Positions 43,931 through 54,454 of a stretch of DNA of 64,000 nucleotides are shown piece after piece. Origin of the DNA: Adiantum capillus-veneris (lineage: Eukaryota > Streptophyta > Polypodiopsida > Polypodiales > Pteridaceae); the NCBI GenBank assembly GCA_014529385.2, contig CM043945.1, forward strand, positions 144,141,741 to 144,205,740, read 5' to 3'. The stretch's first letter is position 1, and every line of letters starts with the position of its first letter. The notes under the pieces are model-generated. The model was not told the origin of the DNA and searched no databases. It was given only the letters and a program-made list of their open reading frames with translations. A program made the position numbers and the translations under genes.

Positions 43931-44339
43931 ATCACGTTGTAAACTACTTCACATTCTCTAGTCATGTCTGATCCCCGCACACATCGGTCTAGAGGTGCAC
44001 AGAGATCAAAATCATTGGGTTATAATCTCGTCTTATTGGTCAATGCGTATATTTGTGGGTACAAGAAATCTACAAACCCACATCTACATGACAGTGCATG
44101 TAGTAGACAAAAACCTTTGCCTCTTCTTTAATTGTAGCAATTCACAGCATCTTAATATCTCTTCACAGCAGATCCTTGTTCGAGGGATTACTTAGCACAT
44201 TACATGTTGGCCTCCAATCTGAGTATCATGCCGTTGAAAGCTTTCCAACTTAAGATCGCATCCGTAGAGAGGAAGAGAGGGATCCCCGTTGGTCTAACTC
44301 TAATTTTTTCCTGTAATCGCGATGGTAGACTTTAATATA

Positions 44340-44835
44340 AAAACTACATCCAAAATCTAATCTTAAATCTAACTTAATTAAACATGGTTAGTGGGTGAGT
44401 TAATAAGTGTCAGATTCTGATGGAAATATACAAATTGTTGTGTACCTGGTGTTTGCTATTCGCGCAAAGCCTTGAGCTTAGCTGGAACTCCCCCTTCATT
44501 GACATGCCCTAAAATCTAACCTAAATCTAAATGTAACCTAGCTTATCTAAATCTTGCCCTAATCTTAAATCTAACATAAATCTAGACCTAATTTAATCTT
44601 AAACTCAACATAAACCTAAATCTAACCTAATCTTGAATCTAATCTAAACCTAAATGTAATTTAACTTAAATGTAATCTAACCTAATCTTAAGTCTAATTT
44701 AAATGTTAACCTAATCTTAAGTCTAACCTAATTTTAAATTTAGCATAAATTTTAAATATAAGTTACATGTAGTCGAACCTAATCTTAGATCTTAATCTAG
44801 CCTAATCTTAAATGTAATTTTAAATCAAACTTAGT
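44340..44835 (+). repeat. CTAACCTAAATC-type repeats of the outer CACTA
   Basis: Degenerate words such as AATCTAACCTAATCTTAAATC repeat for about 500 bp. On the minus strand they resemble the TTAGGTTA field of the inner CACTA, confirming that both elements share their 5' architecture. Confidence 0.75.
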
Positions 44836-44879
44836 CCTAAATTTTAATATAACATTTTATTTCATATTTTTCTCTACTT

Positions 44880-45032
44880 TTATCTCTCTCTCTCTCTCTC
44901 AATGTGTGTGTATGCATTCTTAGTTTATGCATGTGTGTGTAATTTTTTGTACATTCAATGTGTGTGTATGTGTGTACATTCTCTCTCTCTCTCTGTCTGT
45001 CTCTCTCAAAGACACAACCTGTGTGTGTGTGT

Positions 45033-45088
<56 letters not shown>

Positions 45089-45235
45089 TTGAGAGGGAGA
45101 GAGAGAAACAGGGGAAGGGAACATGAGAGGGAGGAGAGGGAAGGAGAACACCTGGCTCTCTTTCCTCTGCTCGTGTGTGTGTGTGGGGGGGGGGGGGGGG
45201 GGGGGGAGGGGGGCAGAGAGAGAGAGAGAGAGGGT
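44880..45235. repeat. Cluster of (CT)n, (GT)n, (GA)n and poly-G tracts
   Basis: CT at 44880-44900 and 44981-45008, GT words at 44902-44975, GA at 45035-45085, about 22 G at 45185-45206 and GA at 45217-45232. All frames here are repeat translations. No gene is visible from 45236 to 45851. Confidence 0.9.
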
Positions 45236-46257
45236 TTACCTGTATCACTAGAGCACCGAAACTCAAATCTGATCTGAGTTTGGCCCTCTCGGTATATTTT
45301 TTACCCCTAACGGTGTTAGGAGTTTTTTGGAGCAAGGGATTGCACATATGTACATACACATGCATGGTGCATCAAATATAGGATTGCCCATTTTCCATAG
45401 CCAGGTGGTTACGTGGGACCCACATGTATACAGGTAGGACAACATCTACATAGTGCACCGATTTTCACTATCACCAATACCAGTGTGTTTTTTCTATAAT
45501 AATGAGGAGTTGGTAGCGCGTAAAACTTCTCGAGGAAGCTATCCGCGGGCCGACGACATGAGGTAAGCAGGTGCGTCAGATGGCATCTGGTGGCGTCAGG
45601 AGGTCGAATGGGATCAATATTTGTACGTGGGAAAGTGACGACACAACGTGGGTGTTTTCTTGTGATAATTATGTAGAAAGGTCATCATGAGGACCATATT
45701 TTGGGGCCACTTCACGTGGTGGCGGGATGCATTATTGGAAAAAGTTGAGTGCCAGGTGTACGGATGGATACAGCTATGTGACAACTATGTACTGCGAGGC
45801 CACTTTTTGGCCTGTTCGGGGTGCGTTTGAGGTCAACTAAAAGGCCAAGGGTGCCCAATTAATAAAGCTAAGTATGGGAACTGAAAAAACTGAGAGAAGA
45901 CCAAAAAAAACGTGGAGAGAAGAGGAGGAACAGCCGCAAGTGTGTTTTTGTTGTTTTTGGAGCCTGTTTTGGCCATAAACTGCTCATCCGAGGTCGAGTT
46001 TGAGCACTTTGACATTGTAGACTCGAGTTTTGGGCCGTTTCGGACGCGATGGCACTGTCCATTTTGCCAAATTTCTCACTGTTTTTTTGTTTTTTTTGCT
46101 GTGTTAGTTTCTCCTATGAGCGAAGCTTCTGCTCCAATTCGTGATTGTATCTGGCATATTTTACCCATATTGTGTGAGTTGTTTGCCCCATTGGTGTTGG
46201 CCCAAGCTCAATTGTGTCTAAACATCAGAATTATCCTCTTTTGAGCTGATTTTTTTG

Positions 46258-46295
<38 letters not shown>

Positions 46296-46385
46296 GAGTG
46301 GGCAAATGAATAGTCTCTCTCCTCTCACTCCATCGGTGTGTTCCCAGTCTCGGCCAGGTGGGTTGTATAAACCGAGTGGTGCCTC

Positions 46386-46469
<84 letters not shown>

Positions 46470-46536
46470 ATCCCAAGAGTGTGTGTCGGGTCATTATAGA
46501 GGCGTTGTGTGTGTTTCCATCCCGCTCACATTCTTT

Positions 46537-46555
46537 TGGTGCACCCACGGAGGAT
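46537..46555 (+). other. Putative primer-binding site of element C
   Basis: TGGTGCACCCACGGAGGAT lies six bases after the LTR end and is nearly the same as the sites of B and D. The tRNA partner is not identified. Confidence 0.5.
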
Positions 46556-46916
46556 CTTCTTTGAGTACCTTCTGCTTCAAGCTTCAAGCTTCGAGATTCC
46601 GGATTACAGGTTACAGGTTACAGAAACAGGTAGAGGTACAGGTGATTCACATAGGTACAGGTGGGTGGAGCACCCTTTTCGTGACCTCGCCATAGGCTAT
46701 GTACTAGTGATTCCTACTTGATGCTCAGGTCCTATTGTTGGCAGTTTATGCATACATATACAGTCTATATTTTGGGCTCTCACTGCTTTACTTCTAGGGA
46801 AACTCTATCAAAATTTTTCCAAGTTATGATGGCTGATCTTTTGGTATTTTAAGCCATTTATGATGTTATGTTGTTGAAATTCTGGCAAAATCAGACAATA
46901 AGTAAGGTGTGCCTTC

Positions 46917-47159
46917 TTGGGAGCTGCGTGGTTGACTTTAATGGATGATCAAAATGGCCCTCAATTCACTCCTTTTCATTTAACTCAAAGAATCCAGATA
47001 AATGTTCATGTGTCCAGGAATATTTTTTTCCAACAGCGCATGGTCTTTATGTTCGGGCCAAGAAGATTAAGAGAGATACTGGAATGCCCTTTACCTGTTG
47101 TAATTCCGATGATTAACTATGAAAACTCATTTGATGTGCATGTGTTTGTCCTTATCTAA
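46917..47159 (+). CDS. Short unknown ORF of element C
   Basis: 80 residues with ATG at 46917. Residues from about 9 onward align with the 10417-10632 product of element B along their whole length, including NGPxFxPF, FFQQ, REIL and SFDVHVF. It is the only coding remnant between the LTRs of C. Function unknown; it may be the end of a larger protein that B still carries upstream. Confidence 0.55.
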   Translation: MGAAWLTLMDDQNGPQFTPFHLTQRIQINVHVSRNIFFQQRMVFMFGPRRLREILECPLPVVIPMINYENSFDVHVFVLI

Positions 47160-47780
47160 AGATAAGCTCCATTGATCAACTAATAAAGATAAGTGTGGGA
47201 ACTGAAAAAACTGAGAGAAGACCAAAAAAAACGTGGAGAGAAGAGAAGGAACAGCCGCAACTGTGTTTTTGCTGTTTTTGGAGCCTGTTTTGGCCATAAA
47301 CTGCTCATCCGAGGTCGGATTAGAGCACTTCGACATTGTAGACTGGGGTTTTGGGCCGTTCCGAACGCGATGGCACTGTCCATTTTTACAAATTCCTCAC
47401 TATTTTTTTGTTGTTTTTGCTGTGTAAGTTTCTCCTATGAGCGAAGCTTCTGCTCCAATTCGTGATTGTATCTGGTATATTTTACCCATATTGTGTGAGT
47501 TGTTTGCCCCATTGGTGTTGGCCCAAGCTCAATTGTATCTAAACATCAGAAATTTTCCTCTTTTGAGCTGAGTTTTTTGGGTGTGTGTCTGTGTGTCTCT
47601 CTCTGTGTGGAGTGGGCAAAAGAATAGTCTCTCTCCTCTCACTCCATTGGTGTGTTCCTTGTCTCGGCCAGGTGGGTTGTATAAGCCGAGTGGTGCCCCA
47701 TAGTGTGTGTGTGTGTATCATCCCAAGAGTGTGTGTCAAGTCATTATAGAGGCGTTGTGTGTGTTTCCATCCCGCTCACA

Positions 47781-47938
47781 ACGGTGTCGCTATGAGCGTA
47801 GCTATGATTGTCACTATGCAACAAATAGTATATCGACGATTATAACAGCGCTTATAGCGATAATCATAGTGATGTTGTGGATTGTAACATTTGAGCGTCG
47901 CACTGCTAGTTTGCTAATATGAAGAACCTGTTGTAGTG
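47781..47938. repeat. Right subterminal region and terminus of the outer CACTA
   Basis: ACGGTGTCGCTATGAGCGTAG, ATAGCGATAATCATAGTGATG and GAGCGTCGCACTGC repeat the GCG/CGC words of the left end. The segment finishes GAACCTGTTGTAGTG, followed by ATC. Confidence 0.8.
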
Positions 47939-47941
47939 ATC

Positions 47942-48373
47942 AAGCATGCTTTCAAAGGGCAGGGGTAAAAGCTTGGAATTCCAACTCTACCAAAATTGGC
48001 AAAGTTGAGACCACCTGGTAGCGTTTGCTTATGCAAGCGCGTGGAGGTTTATGGTAAGAGCAAGTTCCTAATGAGCATTTCATTAAGAGCAAGTTCCCAA
48101 TGAGCATAGAAGAGTGCTTAGTTGGAGATAACAACATTAGCATAACACATAATTAGTTTGACATAACAATACTTGAAAGACGGAGAGAAATAGAACAATT
48201 GACATAACAATACTTGAGGACCGGATTTACATGGACCGGTCCCCCCTCCATTAAGCATTTGTATTATATCTTCTCCCATTAAGAGAGACTTCGTACAATA
48301 CAATTCTTTGTGTTCCTCGGTAAAAACGAGTTGGTGCAATGAAGAAATAGCTTTATACACCAAACTTACACGT
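47942..48373 (-). mobile_element. Fragment of an E-family LTR
   Basis: Minus-strand similarity to 60500-60810 and plus-strand similarity to 25180-25400: GGAACACAAAGAATTGTATTG, then GGAGGGGGGACCGG and AAATCCGGTCCTCAA. It is broken at 48373 by the D array, and its outer end is unclear next to the CACTA end. Confidence 0.75.
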
Positions 48374-50333
48374 TGGAGAGGGGGAATGGGAAACACACCT
48401 GACACACATGCAATGGCCCCTATATAGTTCAGGGTATTCACAGCACCGCTGTCCTCTCGAAAACACCTTCAAAAAATACGATTCACACTAGCAGGGCCTT
48501 GCCTGTGCTTCGCCCAACGCACAAACACTCTGCAAAATCCTCGGACAGCGATCACACCGATTTGGTCCGCTTTCAGCCCTTCCACAAATCGACACCTCTC
48601 TCTCTTTCTCTCTCACACACGCAGGGGGCCCGGGGGACGCACACGCTCACACACACCGGCACCACACACTTTGGAGACGAGCAAAGAAGAAAGGAGGGAA
48701 GGGGGGAAAGACCACACCAAAAAAATCGGCAATGACAGCTTCTTTACACATCATGTACAAAACTCATGTGGCATGCTCTAGGCCGCGCCATGGCCATCAC
48801 CAATCCATACAGAGGGGCACACACCTCCCTCGCCACTCGACTCTGTCGACACATGCCTTGACGGGAACATCCACTTCTATCTTCACCCGCGTAACAACTC
48901 TTCCTCATGGAAGCCCTCGTTGGCTCCTTTTTCTGCAAGGCGTTTGCTCTTCTGAGCTCTTTCACGATGATTCGTCCTTCAAGCCGGCTTCGATTGCCGA
49001 GCGTATGGAAAAAAACCCTCCTCCTCCAAGCCCTCACGCTTTCGTCGCTTCACGGACCACCCATGCCGGTCCCGACCATCGAGCGCATGAAGCTCCTCCT
49101 TCTTCCCAAGCCTAAGGAGCCCAAGAGCAAAACCCTCCTCCTAGCTTTCGAAAAACGGTTGCCCCCTTGCCTCACCTCTTTCTCTTCTTTTTCTTCAGGC
49201 CAAGAAAATTTTTCTTTTTTTGGCAATGGCGCCTCTCCCAAGCTTTCTTTTGTTTCTTTTTTTTCCTAAAAGTTATCCTCTTAGCCTTGAGGGTCTTTTG
49301 CATTTTTAACTTACAATCAAAGACCTTAATTACCAAGCCTCCATTTCGCATGCTATCGGTGCTCAAAATCCACACACGTTCATCAGGTTTCAGCTTTGCC
49401 CTGCCAAACCGAATTTTATCTCATCAAAGCCATATCCTAAGAACCGCACCACCTTTCAACCGCCTCATATCCTTGAACGGTGGCCCCTAATGTTGAAAAA
49501 AACCCAATCCACCTTTTTTCCTCGGTCATCCGTGAGCTTGCCTAGGACGTATCCCGACATCCACAACTCTGATCAGCGAGCCGTAAACTCCGGTTGACTT
49601 TCCTTATCGCATGCAAATTTCTAGAACTCTAGCGAGCTCAAAAGAACTTTTGTCGGCGCGCTTACCAACGTCGCGCGGTCAGCAGATACCCGACCCTCGA
49701 CAAATATTCATCAGGCCATAACTTGCATGTTTGTGCTTCGAATGGCAAACTGAAAAGACCGGCATGCTCCACAACTTGAGCTTTACATGTGTATCCACTT
49801 ATCCCAATTTTCGCCACCTCTCTGTACATGCTCTGCCCATCGGGACCTGCGAAGCCTTCCAACTTCGGACTGGCATATCTTTCACACCGAAGCCCTGTTT
49901 GATGAGCCGTCTGGGCGAGCTTCTAGAGGATCTTAAACACCACATTTTGGGACACATTTTCCGCATTTTGAACACCTTGATTTTCCATCATCATTATCCC
50001 ACTTTGGAGGCCCCCCTCGCCTAAAAAACCCCTTTAAGCACGCATTTCCGTTGCCACTGTTCTGCTGAGGTCTCCCACACTTGCTTTAGCCCTCTACCAT
50101 GCACCTGTTAGCACCCTTTGCACCGCATAACACACTTTATAGCGCGGACCAACTTTGGTTGCACCATCATTGCCCACCCCCTTGTTGAACATTCATGTTC
50201 AACCACAAACAGACTTATTGCACTAAAAAAACTACCACACCCAAACAAACTCTCTGCACATCACAAAACCACCTAGCATATTTACAAAACTTGGCGTCTG
50301 CTACCCGCTGCCTTTGTTCATGCGGGTTGCCCA
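48374..50333 (-). repeat. LTR 1 of D
   Basis: On the plus strand it runs TGGAGAGGGGG to GGTTGCCCA. In element orientation the polypurine tract AGCAGGGGGT lies just before its start (50334-50343). A TATA box (CTATATAG on either strand) at about 48419-48426 lies about 50 bp from the inner end, implying a very short R-U5. Confidence 0.9.
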
Positions 50334-52411
50334 ACCCCCTGCTTTACCTGTCATCAACCGTCGGGGTCAAACACCATGTACTGGTCTCTTCCGTCCACCT
50401 GTAACACCCTTGCATGGTGCCATACCAAGGCACATACCAAACTGCATAGCCAAACTGCCATCAACATGCTTCTACCACTCCAAGCACTCCCTGGCAAACT
50501 ATCCAGTCGCAACCAAGCACCTCCAAGAACATCAAATAGAGCACTATCGTGCTCAACCAACACTGTCGGCATATCTGCATCATCACTCGTACCAAACTGA
50601 CCTAACATATTTGACTCGCCCTCCCATCCGTGTAAAGCTAGATCCTCATCTAGGAGATGTTGTACCTTCTCAATAGCCTACTGCACAACTGCGTTTATCA
50701 GCATCTCCTTCAACCACCATATGCAAACTTCCTTTGATAGCTCGGACAAGTCCACACCCTTGGACTTATCTTCATGCTCAAAAGGACCACTCCGCTTAGC
50801 GGGAAACTCTTTCAACATAGGCACCGCGGTCACCATTGCTTCCGTACTCACCTCCATACCTGCCTCTGTCGACACCACCATAGCATCAGACTTTTGCTCT
50901 CCCAAAGAAACCGCTAGCTGTAGAGGGACAGACCCTCGTTTCACCTGCATTCTGGTCAAATCTTACCCTACAAGCACCTGTGTCTCTTCATCCATTTCAC
51001 CCACTGGGTCATCAAACCCCCAATCAACCTCATCATCCAAGCATACCTGCTCAAAAGCATCCGTATCCAAGGCATCTCTCGTGCAATCCATGTCTAGCTG
51101 GAGCCGCTCTTCTTCTTTATGAGCGTCCAATATCTCTTGCATGCCATCTTCTTCAACCTGGTCTTCTTTCTTAGCCACAACAACACTCTCCTTCTTGGGA
51201 AACTTTTGTATATGTCGTACAATCAAAGCACCTTCCACAGCTACCTTGATGAACATCGTCATTAGCATGGTGCCACACAACACCCTCACCTGCATGTCTC
51301 CACTTCCAAGCTCTGATACTATCACTTGCTCATCCTTTATAGTGGAAACCACCACATCCTTATGCATATACGAAGGTAACTTTACCTTTACCAACACCGA
51401 CTCTTCGGACTCTGCCTCGCAACTTGTATCTCTATCCTCCTCGCTTGTTTCCCAAAAGCTTGAGCTTGTAGCCTCACCATAGGCCAATTCGGTATCATCA
51501 TCATCATCCTCTAGTTGCTCTACAAAAGATGGACCATCATCGTTCCCACTTTCATCATCCAACCCCAAGCTCTCGGCACCTACCATTTGGCCACGATCTG
51601 TTACCCTTTCATACAAGCACTCCACGAGAACAGGCTCCACCTCTTCAAGTTGCATTGGACACTTGGCATCTGCTAACTCCCCTACACATAGGCTCTCTTC
51701 AATAAAAGGCTCATCTTCGCTGACAAGCTCTTTCACAAATGGAATAGATGCTTCACCAAGAGGTAATTCCCAAGGAACATATTCAATCATAGGCCTTACC
51801 CTAACAGGCTCCACACTTCGTATCGTTGGCACCATCCTCGACGGGAACATAGAACAAACTACCGCTTCAACATGGACACAATCTGCAGGCTTTAGCAAGC
51901 CTAACTCTAGCTTTCTTTTCATTTTCCCGCTCTTCATCCGAGCAACTCTAACTGCCTCGGCATAAGTCTTTGGCTCTTCATCATCCACCTTATCTCGAAC
52001 TCGAGGACACAGGCAAGCTAGGAATTTCTCCAGCTTGAAACCATCCGCATTGACCACTTGGGTGGCAACAACCAGATCACTCCAACAAGCTTTGAACTTA
52101 TCAACAAAAGCATCAAAATTTCCACTTACTTCTTGTCGTAGCCCTTTAATCTTTGCATCCGCTTCAGCAGCCGACACCACTTTGTGAAACTTGTAGAGAA
52201 ACTGCTCTCGAAAACCAACCCAATCCTGCTTACTTGCAGCTTCCAAACCATCAAACCAGGCTTTTGCTTTACCTCGCAGCACGAATGGAACTGTCTCTAG
52301 CTTTTCTTCATCACTCCATATTTGCAATGAGAGCATAAATAAATCGAAATCTGCGAGCCACTCATCCGCATCTTCTTCACCACTGAAAATTGTGCCAAAA
52401 CTTTGCCACAT
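50334..52411 (-). pseudogene. gag of D, copy 1
   Basis: The frame starts at 52411 (MWQSFGTIFSGEEDADEW). Residues about 10-125 are retrotransposon gag (ADFDLFMLSLQIW, LRGKAKAWFDGLE, FREQFLYKFHKV). A Glu/Asp-rich region follows (acidic run near FVEQLEDDDDDTEL), then VKVKLPSYMHKDVVV and a tail. The 482-codon frame ends at TAA (50963-50965); the same frame continues to about 50678, where TAG takes the place of a Trp codon in copies 2 and 3, and then on to about 50354. No zinc knuckle is seen. Gag would package RNA; with no polymerase genes, D relies on a partner. Confidence 0.75.
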
Positions 52412-52449
52412 TTTTGCTTATAAACACATCACCAGGGAGCAATCAGTGT

Positions 52450-52469
52450 GCTCCTCCGTGGGGGCACCA
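52450..52469 (-). other. Putative primer-binding site of D, unit 1
   Basis: On the minus strand TGGTGCCCCCACGGAGGAG starts five bases after the LTR end. It is closely similar to the sites of B and C. The unit 2 copy is at 56551-56570 with one substitution. Confidence 0.6.
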
Positions 52470-52474
52470 GAAGA

Positions 52475-54434
52475 TGGAGAGGGGGAATGGGAAACACACC
52501 CGACACACACGCAATGGCCCCTATATAGCTCAGGGTATTCACAACACCCCTGTACTCTCAAAAACACCTTCAAAAAAGACGATTCACACTAGCAGGGCCT
52601 CGCCTGCGCTTTGCCCAACGCACAAACACTCTGCAAAATCCTCGGACAGTGATCACACCGATTAGGTCCGCTTTCAGCCCTTCCACAAATCGACACCTCT
52701 CTCTCTTTCTCTCTCACACACGCAGGGGGCCCGGGGGACGCACACGCTCACACACACCGGCACCACACACCTTGGAGACGAGCAAAGAAGAAAGGAGGGA
52801 AGGGGGGAAAGACCACACCAAAAAAATCGGCAATGACAGCTTCTTTACACATCATGTACAAAACTCATGTGGCATGCTCTAGGTCGCGCCATGGCCATCA
52901 CCAATCCATACAGAGGGGCACACACCTCCCTCGCCACTCGGCTCTGTCGACACATGCCTTGACGGGAACATCCACTTCTATCTTCGCCCGCGTAACAACT
53001 CTTCCTCATGGAAGCCCTCGTTGGCTCCTTTTTCTGCAAGGCGTTTGCTCTTCTGAGCTCTTTCACGATGATTCGTCCTTCAAGCCGGCTTCGATTGCCG
53101 AGCGTATGGAAAAAAACCCTCCTCCTCCAAGCCCTCACGCTTTCGTCGCTTCACGGACCACCCATGCCGGTCCCGACCATCGAGCGCATGAAGCTCCTCC
53201 TTCTTCCCAAGCCTAAGGAGCCCAAGAGCAAAACCCTCCTCCTAGCTTTCGAAAAACGGTTGCCCCCTTGCCTCACCTCTTTCTCTTCTTTTTCTTCAGG
53301 CCAAGAAAATTTTTCTTTTTTTGGCAATGGCGCCTCTCCCAAGCTTTCTTTTGTTTCTTTTTTTTCCTAAAAGTTATCCTCTTAGCCTTGAGGGTCTTTT
53401 GCATTTTTAACTTACAATCAAAGACCTTAATTACCAAGCCTCCATTTCGCATGCTATCGGTGCTCAAAATCCACACACGTTCATCAGGTTTCAGCTTTGC
53501 CCTGCCAAACCGAATTTTATCTCATCAAAGCCATATCCTAAGAACCGCACCACCTTTCAACCGTCTCATATCCTTGAACGGTGGCCCCTAATGTTGAAAA
53601 AAACCCAATCCACCTTTTTTCCTCGGTCATCCGTGAGCTTGGCTAGGACGTATCCCGACATCCACAACTCTGATCAGCGAGCCGTAAACTCCGGTTGACT
53701 TTCCATATCGCATGCAAATTTCTAGAACTCTAGCGAGCTCAAAAGAACTTTTGTCGGCGCGCTTACCAACGTCGCGCGGTCAGCAGATACCCGACCCTCG
53801 ACAAATATTCATCAGGCCATAACTTGCATGTTTGTGCTTCGAATGGCAAACTGAAAAGACCGGCATGCTCCACAACTTGAGCTTTACATGTGTATCCACT
53901 TATCCCAGTTTTCGCCACCTCTCTGTACATGCTCTGCCCATCGGGACCTGCGAAGCCTTCCAACTTCGGACTGGCATATCTTTCACACCGAAGCCCTGTT
54001 TGATGAGCCGTCTGGGCGAGCTTCTAGAGGATCTTAAACACCACATTTTGGGACACATTTTCCGCATTTTGAACACCTTGATTTTCCATCATCATTATCC
54101 CACTTTGGAGGCCCCCCTGGCCTAAAAAACCCCTTTAAGCACGCATTTCCGTTGCCACTGTTCTGCTGAGGTCTCCCACACTTGCTTTAGCCCTCTACCA
54201 TGCACCTATTAGCACCCTTTGCACCGCATAACACACTTTATAGCGCGGATCAACTTTGGTTGCACCATCATTGCCCACCCCCTTGTTGAACATTCATGTT
54301 CAACCACAAACAGACTTATTGCACTAAAAAAACTACCACACCCAAACAAACTCTCTGCACATCACAAAACCACCTAGCATATTTACAAAACTTGGCATCT
54401 GCTACCCGCTGCCTTTGTTCATGCGGGTTGCCCA
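52475..54434 (-). repeat. LTR 2 of D
   Basis: 1960 bp, differing from LTR 1 and LTR 3 at scattered positions only. TATA box CTATATAG at 52521-52528. Shared by the two flanking units. Confidence 0.95.
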
Positions 54435-54454
54435 ACCCCCTGCTTTACCTGTCA

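Larger units (their letters stand above)
45852..47780 (+). mobile_element. Short LTR element C (TRIM-like or deleted)
   Basis: Two direct repeats (45852-46530 and 47173-47780) end CATCCCGCTCACA and enclose 642 bp. A primer-like sequence follows the first repeat. Each repeat contains GGGAACTGAAAAAACTGAG, GTTTTTGGAGCCTGTTTTGG and a GT microsatellite (long at 46388-46468, short at 47703-47718). Only one short ORF lies inside. I could not find a convincing target duplication or polypurine tract, so the outer limits are approximate. Confidence 0.7.
4243..47938 (-). mobile_element. Outer CACTA (En/Spm) DNA transposon, swollen by insertions
   Basis: The right terminus ends TTGTAGTG at 47938, whose reverse complement CACTACAACAGGTT is a canonical CACTA end. 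The left terminus at 4243 reads TCCTACAAGAGGTT, matching that end except at two outer bases and one inner base. The 3-bp sequence ATC flanks both ends (4240-4242 and 47939-47941), as expected for a CACTA target duplication. Both ends have subterminal GCGACG/CGTCGCT-type repeats. Between them, on the minus strand, are the remains of a tnp2 transposase (43745 down to 31195) and a TnpA-like gene (30666 down to 5090). Elements A, B, C, a solo LTR and a second CACTA were inserted later. The left end is the weaker call. Confidence 0.75.

Noticed and set aside
48732-49490. Plus-strand ORFs of 127, 120 and 107 codons repeated near 52833-53591 and 56933-57691
   Set aside because: They lie inside the D LTRs, antisense to the element, overlap one another in different frames, and recur only because the three LTRs are near identical.
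50721-51965. Plus-strand Ser/Thr-rich ORFs opposite D gag (also in copies 2 and 3)
   Set aside because: They are the antisense shadow of an acidic gag sequence.
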